In this document: positions 57,481-64,000 of the stretch, piece after piece | How positions within the stretch are numbered: position 1 is the stretch's first letter | Layout: every line of letters starts with the position of its first letter | Source: Liolophura sinensis | Taxonomy: Eukaryota; Mollusca; Polyplacophora; Chitonida; Chitonidae | Length of the DNA stretch: 64,000 bases | Direction: 5' to 3' | Assembly: GCF_032854445.1 (NCBI RefSeq) | Contig: NC_088306.1 | Location: forward strand, 13,697,386-13,761,385 | The notes under the pieces: model-generated | Seen by the model: the letters and a program-made list of their open reading frames with translations, nothing else | What the model was told of the DNA's origin: nothing | Database searches by the model: none | Position numbers and translations under genes: made by a program

Positions 57481-58846
57481 TACTGATTGATTATCTGTTA
57501 CCAAACAAGGTTAACTTGTTAGATTCTCTTAGGCTTAGCTAGGTACGGTACATGTACGGTCAGTAGGTACGTAAATGTGTTCACATCACTTTGAAGTCAA
57601 ATTGCACATGATATATATTTATACAAGATTGACAGAGAAGATTCTCACCTATGAGTAGAGGAAACAACTTCATGGAATGCTGTACTTTCTGTATGCAACC
57701 ATACTTAAACAACCATACTTCCATAAGTTTATGGAGTTTAACATTATGAATTTGAAAAAGTAATTTTACTGAATTTGTTACGTTCAACATGCGTGTCAAT
57801 GTGTAGAGCTTGTGGTGTTGTGTGTCGCTAACGAAAAGTTATTTTGATAGCAAATATGACGGATTTTACCGATAGATGAATATGACCTAAAGAAAACAGA
57901 TATGCACACCATGTCAGAAGAAAACTAGTGGCAAAGAGTAGACTGTTCCAGGGAGAAGTGGTTCAATTTTTAAGGCAGTGTCATGTATAGCCTGGTATTT
58001 TAACGGTACTTTATTAATCGCATAGCTGCAGTGTTATGCAATTAAATAAAACCATGGCAGCATAATTATTTTTGGTATATAACTAATTACGTAGCATTTT
58101 CACTGCATCTCCTTGGTTGAAAGCTTGAGAACAATATTAATGCGCTTCACGTCACTGTGAGACCAAGTTTGTGGAACTTTTTTTTTATCAAACCAAACCA
58201 ATACATATGTTAGAAACACTGAATTCGTCTGCAGTCAACGGCTATAGTAGTCACGCACTCGTTTCAGCACTTGTTAACGCCGTTAGTTTTTAACAGCAGT
58301 TGTTTCGTAAAAACACATTAAACGTTTTGATGTACAAACATGGATATTATTTCAGCCACGTGTTTATTATGGCAAAACATATGTCACTATTTGCGAGGAA
58401 CAGTGTGTTCATATTTTCTCACACAACGCACGGATCTGGCTCATTTGTGCTGGAATCATATCAACTGCTGAAAGTATTTTACCCATAGAGGTCTATCTAT
58501 TTATAGAAAGGCTAAACACTTCTTCAACACTTATCGAAGCGCATTCTGTGTCACATCAAACAACTTACAATCAACAGTAACTGGAAACTGTTTAAGTAGA
58601 CTTAACAAATAACGTAACAGGCAGGCCTAATGGCTATTATCATGGGCTGTCTCTTTTGTGACGTTCTGGTTATCACGACATGAGAGAGTAAAGCACAGCT
58701 ACATACTTTAGTGCCGCTTTGGTTAACAGGACACGAGAGAGTAAAACACAGCTACATACATATGGATACAACTTACACGCCTCAAATTTTAGTGTTAATG
58801 ATTACACAAAGCAAATGGAGCATGTGCGCGTGTGTCTATGTATATG
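57481..58846. other. no gene recognised
   Basis: AT-rich. At 58668-58765 a segment of about 60 bp is duplicated in tandem (GAGAGAGTAAAGCACAGC and GAGAGAGTAAAACACAGC, each followed by TACATAC). Confidence 0.5.
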
Positions 58847-59165
58847 TATGTAGGCTTGAGGTGTAACGTCGTACTTAGCAGTGTTTAACTCATATGACGA
58901 TGAGGAGTCATTAGATGTGTGTACAAATAGGTATACTGTGTCTTCTTGTGTCAGGGCGAGTCCATGCCGCCAAAGTGCTACCCCCCACTGAGGTATCATG
59001 CCGAAGACATCAAACATGACACCCCACTCAGTCAAATTATACCGACACCGGGCCAACCAGTCCCGTTCCCTTGTTCTAATGTCCCAATTCCAAGAGTCAA
59101 GCCAGGCAGCAACAAGTGTCATTTTTAAGGGCTCTGGTATGATCCGACTCGGAAATGACCTGTGT
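58847..59165 (-). repeat. SINE family 2
   Basis: The reversed tail GTGTAACGTCGTACTTAGC, CATATGACGATGAGGAGTC, then CACCGGGCCAACCAGTC and GGTATGATCCGACTCGG toward the head. The tRNA-like part is incomplete. Confidence 0.8.
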
Positions 59166-60531
59166 GTGTGGACACATATAAGTACACACACGCACCCACA
59201 CGCCCACTTGTGACACATCTACATAGTATATATTTACCACCTATATGTATATGTATATGTATATATATGTGTAGTATATATATGCTCATTTGGTTCCATT
59301 ATTATATATATAACGTGTATATTTCAATACGTTCACACCTATTTTTTTACTACAAGCACTAATAATGGCCATCCTATAAATAATACACACTGGTCTTATG
59401 GCAATACATTTTCCCCCTGAATGTAAATAATATTGGAAATTTTAATTTAACTCAGTTATCATTTCTGCACACTAAGGTTATATGGGTTCAAATGACTTCG
59501 CGAGATTTATGCAGTAATAAAAATATTTTGTATAGTGTTTGATGTCATATCGGGTGTTGTATAGGTCTATACTGTCGCATAACTCATTCCCGTTATTCTT
59601 CGTATCACATACATGTATCTGGGCAATGTGGGCAAAATATGCAAAAAAACATTGTCTTTTTTCTGATGCCTCGGTCTTTTCTGTGATGGATGAAAGTCTT
59701 GGGTCAAACCAAATTTTCAAAGATTTTTTCTTAACGTTGAAATATTACTTCAGTCTGAATTTTTCATTTTTTTTCTGCACATTACCCTTTCTGTGCTATC
59801 ACGATGAACTTATAACGACAATGTCCACATGTTACTCACCCACGAATGCCCATGGAAATTACCGAGAGCAAACGGCATTCGTTGTAAGGCCACTGTTGAT
59901 AGAGAACAGTTAAAACAAAATAAAAACAAAATCGACCTTTTAACCTGTTCATGTTGAAAGACATAAATCTCAATGTCCTTTTAAATGACATTTAAATTCG
60001 CCGGAGGAAGGACTTAACCCATGTTGCTAGTTGGTGTATAAGTTACTACCACTTAAGCATTTGCATGAACAGTTAGAATAAAATCCCAGCGTGCTAAACT
60101 AACCATAGCCAACGTATAATGTGCATTGCCCTTCTTTACATTGCAGGCAAGGACAACAAATGCAGACACTACAGTTTCGTTCCCATAATATTTTCCTCTG
60201 TTTCCTTGGGAGTCAGACAAGCTGATTCTTTACAGGATTGTCACCTGTCTTGGATATAAATGTCTACCTTTGCTGCGAGATCTCTGTCCAGTACTTCCGT
60301 TCACTCATGAGTCGAAATTGTCGAAAACAATGGATAACCACCTGGAAGGATCTAACGGTAGTTCCGGTGAGAATGACATGCACTGGTTCAAACAGCATCA
60401 TATCTGGTATTGAGGTAAGAAAAGAAATCTTGGGGTACGCCTTTAACTTCCAACGTTTTATTACACGTTCTGTAGATATTCTTAAATGTAAAATGGTGTG
60501 CTTTGAATAGCTAGGCGTTCTTTAGTGGTTT
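59166..60531. other. no gene recognised
   Basis: TA-rich run at 59240-59330 (ATATGTATATGTATAT). A 124-codon open stretch at 59539-59913 has hydrophobic patches but no recognisable family or splice context. I do not call it a gene. Confidence 0.4.
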
Positions 60532-60768
60532 TTATTTATGTATTTATTTGACTGGTGTTTTACGCCACACACAAGAATATTTCACTTTACGGCAGCTGTG
60601 GCCAGTATTTTAGTAGGAAGAAACCTGGTAGAGCCCGCGAGTTCGAATCCAGTTTTCGTCGGTTTGTTTGCGGTTTTAAGTCAGTGTGTCCAGTGAACAT
60701 AAACTTGACCACTGTTTTATGAGGACAATATTCTCGATTACAGCATAAAAACTCAAATTAAAAAATTA
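60532..60768. repeat. SINE family 1, two fragments in opposite orientation
   Basis: 60532-60640 is the reversed tail and body (TTTGACTGGTGTTTTACGCC). 60641-60768 carries GCGAGTTCGAATCCAGTTTT and a worn plus-strand tail (ATTCTCGATTACAGCATAAA). Same layout as 4586-4892. Confidence 0.65.
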
Positions 60769-62490
60769 CTATACTAATGACTCAACAACATTGAGATTAG
60801 TATGGCTACAGCCCACAAGTAATGCTCCCGGTAGGGAAAAACAAATATATAATCTACTGCTATAATTAGATATATTTTCTTTTTCTTGCCCTTTTGCATT
60901 TATTCTGCTTGTTAAGTGGTAACAGTTTGTAGCAAAGGCTTCAAACTTCCATTCTTAGGTACAAAGGACCCCTTCTAATTAGATGGGAAATCGCCGCAAT
61001 TGGATGAAGTAGTGAGGTGTAATTTGTTTTCCTGAAAACAAAAAAAGGAAAAACTTACTTGAAACCGTTGAAACCGTCTGGTTAAGTACGCAAACAAGTT
61101 CGATTCCTATAAGTGCATACTTTTTTAGTGTTTAACAAAGTAGTCTAATGGCTGAATTTGAACCACGTAAGAAATTCTCTTTATATATATTTCTTTATAT
61201 ATTTTTATATATTTCTTTATACGCTATCTGTTAGATAAAATTAAATATATTATTGTAAATCTGTACAGATTGTGTAAAAAATTCTTTGACTGAAAGCGCA
61301 TGGCTATGTACTACAGCTAACAACATATCGTACAATTACATTGAGAAAGGGGTCACCTGTTTAGCTTCTCAATTATTGTCTACTGAAGATACTTTTATAT
61401 ATTTAAGGATAATTCGTGAAGGAAAAGTTGTTACAAATACCAACATGTGACGGAAAATGACATTATCCTGTGCATTTACCGGCAATATAGAACGCTTATA
61501 ATTAGCAACGAATATGTTAGTTCGGTCTATTCCATCGGAAATACCCATTACTGAACAACTTCAATCGCATACCAGGGAAGCCCTTGCGACATTTTGTTTA
61601 CAATCTGTCACTGTGCGTAGTTTGGCAATCGACCTGAGGGACACGTGGACGATTTGCCATCCAGTTGCAAGAGTGAGTGAGCGAGTGAGTGATTGGGTCT
61701 AACGTTGTACTTAACAATTTTTCAGTCATATGACGACGACCTGTTGCAATAGGTCCTTTGTGTGTGAGAACGGCGGCGGATGCAGACTAGGGAAAAGTGG
61801 TGACAAGTACTGTTTTACCGGCCTCTGCCTTGGTGTGTGTGACCCCTATTAGGTGAATTTTTGTGAAAGATGTCATTGTTCAACCCTATCAGCAATTTGA
61901 CAGGAGTTGTGTTAGGGGATGAAGATTATCAGCCCCGCAGCTTTCGGAGTCGTACATTTACGGACAGTGCTGTAAGGCCAAATGTTAGCATGTGAGGAAA
62001 TGAAGAATTAATTGTGGACTGTGAAGGGAACAACAACAACTGCAACAACAACGCCACACAACGCCGGTCATACTGGATGGATCATGGCTCTCCTGCACCT
62101 ATATGAAGCAATACAATTGCAAGCCATAGTAGGTTTCATGGCTAGATCATTTAGACCTTCAAGGTCAACACATGCACTCCCAAGCCCTTTCTAAAACCTT
62201 TGAATTTGTAATAAAAAAGGCATAACAATCACAAAATTTTAATGAGTTTTATTGATATCACTCTCTGTACACTATAAAATAAAGTAGAAAAAGATGTAAT
62301 GAGGAGTTATATATGTTCTCTGATGAATTTGCATATTAAAAAAAATAAAAAAAGTACGCCACTTGGTCTTTTTCGCGTCATCGTCGTACCTTGCAGGCTC
62401 ACCAGTTAAAGCACGGTAATGGTATTTTTTAGTGTTTGTATTACCCTTTTTCCGTGCATCTTGTCTACATGTACATTGGTCTCGTGTGGC
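60769..62490. other. no gene recognised
   Basis: Contains TTTATATATTTC repeats (61170-61225) and a SINE family 2 tail (61678-61765). No exon-like sequence found. Confidence 0.45.
61678..61765 (-). repeat. SINE family 2, 3' fragment
   Basis: GTGAGTGAGCGAGTGAGTGA, TCTAACGTTGTACTTAAC and TTTCAGTCATATGACGACG. Confidence 0.7.
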
Positions 62491-62496
62491 TTTATT
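62491..62496 (-). terminator. candidate poly(A) signal of P450-C
   Basis: AATAAA on the minus strand, about 150 bp past the stop codon at 62647. Position is plausible; unsupported otherwise. Confidence 0.35.
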
Positions 62497-62646
62497 CTAT
62501 CGCTCTGCTTGCAAATTACAATATTTTTAGGGTTAGTCGTCAAGGGAATTATACATTTCATCATTTCTTCCTTTACCAGTTTTCGATTCAGTTGCTAGTT
62601 AGGTATGTTTTGCATTACATTCCTTTCCACGCGGTCTAACTACCCT

Positions 62647-63865
62647 CTATCTCTTGTTGATGATCAATTGGTAAGGTTTGGGGTTCCGTGTAGTTGTATT
62701 GGTACCTTCTATCACATCAACGACTTGAGTTCCTGCCGTTTTAGTGAATTTAAACCTCTGTATAAGATTGCTGAAGATGAGGAACAACTCGATTCTGGCC
62801 AGACCTTCCCCTAGGCAAACCCGGGGACCTGCGAACAAAATAACGGCCCATGTTTATTGATACAATTGTAAGGAATTGTGCTGTTCCTCAAAATTAGTAT
62901 ACTCTATCATACAATCATTAGATGTTATGGGTCGACAAAGCAAGCGAGGAGACACCATGCAAACCCATGAGGCCATATTATAATCCTATGACCATCACAG
63001 ACATTTTGTATATCTTTTTAACAAAAAACCATAAACTCCACTGCCGGTATTACTTAAATTCTGTATAAGCTTTGCTGCTAGGGGGGTTTAGGTTACTACT
63101 ATTTAAGCATTTACATAAGCAGTGATGATAAAAACTTAGCAGAGAGAGGACGGCAGGGGTCCCAAGTCATTGCTTATTTGTGACCACTTGCCAGAGTCAT
63201 GCTGACATCGCCGCTCTTAATTACTCAGTGCTCCAGTTTAATTATATTTAATAAAAGATCTAGGCTGTTTAGTTTAATTTTTGTTATCTTCCCTAGTTAA
63301 CTTACCGACACCGAAGGGAATGAGGTATTCCTGTTTCTTCGGATCCAGCTTACCATCGGCTGTCAAGAACCGCTCTGGGAAAAACTCGTCGGGGAAGTCC
63401 CAGCATTTGGGATCTCTCAAAGCCGCATATAGATTACACAGCACGATGGTGTCTTTGGGGATTTTGTAACCGCCAAGTGTGGTTTCCCTATTTGCACGAT
63501 GTGGAACAGTCATTGTGGCTGCAGAAAAGTAAACAGAAAACAATTTGTAATCTCCGTTACTACCACACTTTTATTTAAAACAGAATTTTGCTTTCCGGTT
63601 TTCTTGAGTCGCAAAAGTTTCATACACAGGCCACTGTTTGAATAATTCATAAACTTTCAAACTCAGGCCATTCGTTGATTCACATGCTGATTGATCTTGC
63701 CATTGACGCGAAACGTTCATTATGGTTGACGATTGGCGTACGAATGTCTGTTTCTCCGCCTAGTAACTTACCGATAGAAGAGCAACGCTCTATCTCTTTT
63801 AGTGTAGCTTCTAAATATGGAAGTGATCCGCGATCTTTCATGCTAACCCGGCGGCTTCCAATCAC
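62647..63865 (-). CDS. cytochrome P450, clan 2 (CYP2-like), C-terminal exons, P450-C
   Basis: Three exons with AG/GT borders and matching phases: 63865-63772, 63518-63306 and 62828-62647 (stop). They encode the last 162 residues. Visible are the K-helix (SLPYLEATLKEIER, the ExxR site), TVPHRAN, GGYKIPKDTIV, FFPERF, and the haem motif FGVGPRVCLG, which spans the last intron. This ends in GEGLARIELFLIF, typical of CYP2 family enzymes and unlike the clan 3 genes to the left. The N-terminal two thirds, with anchor and I-helix, lie beyond the right edge. ER monooxygenase by family; substrate unknown. Intron positions also differ from the clan 3 pair, so it is a neighbour rather than a recent copy. 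Confidence 0.92.
63090..63226 (+). repeat. interspersed repeat R3 in P450-C intron
   Basis: CTATTTAAGCATTTACATAA, TGTGACCACTTGCCAGAGTC and TGACATCGCCGCTC match the copy at 4365. Confidence 0.55.
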
Positions 63866-64000
63866 CTGAAAAGGCAGATCGATTGGTGTGTGAATAGGCA
63901 TAAACATCAAACATATACAATGATCCCACATATCCGACCTGAGCGTTTTAGGGAAATATTCCTGTGTGCAATGTTTATTGCCAGTCAAATAATTGTCATT

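Noticed and set aside
56712-57542. Long open frames of 162 and 193 codons as genes
   Set aside because: They are by-products of a 54-bp minisatellite whose period is a multiple of three. Frames are open on both strands and there is no start context or splice signal.

Overview
This 64 kb window is eukaryotic and intron-rich. It most likely comes from a marine invertebrate, probably a lophotrochozoan such as a bivalve or other mollusc. The evidence is multi-exon genes with GT/AG introns, about 40% GC (a by-eye estimate), long intergenic DNA, and more than twenty copies of a tRNA-headed SINE whose 3' tail (…CGTAAAACACCAATCAAATAAATAAA) resembles those I know from mollusc genomes. The species assignment is inference.

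Genes. (1) At 0.24-2.76 kb on the minus strand lies a secreted protein region with a signal peptide and two or more CUB domains, followed by a C-type-lectin-like exon; its reading frame is interrupted several times. (2) At 13.5-25.3 kb, minus strand, is a complete 14-exon cytochrome P450 of clan 3 (CYP3-like), called P450-A here, with one extra base in exon 4. (3) At 38.0-51.15 kb, plus strand, is P450-B, an intact 14-exon paralogue of 499 residues with the same exon phases and, apart from that extra base and the last exon, the same exon lengths. (4) At 62.65-63.87 kb, minus strand, are the last three exons of a clan 2 (CYP2-like) P450 that continues past the right edge. A and B are head-to-head, so the locus is an inverted duplication around a 12.7 kb spacer. 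Their exons are mosaic: exons 2 and 13 differ by about 1%, exon 6 by about a quarter, which points to gene conversion between the arms.

Other DNA. The rest is repeats: SINE family 1, a second tRNA-headed SINE family (one copy with a family 1 SINE nested inside it), at least two foldback elements, MITE-like elements, several interspersed families and many minisatellites. The largest arrays are a 20-bp G/T-rich array at 30.36-31.50 kb in the P450 spacer and a 54-bp array at 56.62-57.48 kb. Several repeats sit inside P450 introns, one of them 17 nt upstream of a splice acceptor.

Function. Both clan 3 genes keep the haem cysteine, the I-helix threonine, ExxR and the N-terminal membrane anchor. 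They are expected to be ER-bound monooxygenases of xenobiotic or lipid metabolism. Substrates cannot be inferred from the sequence.
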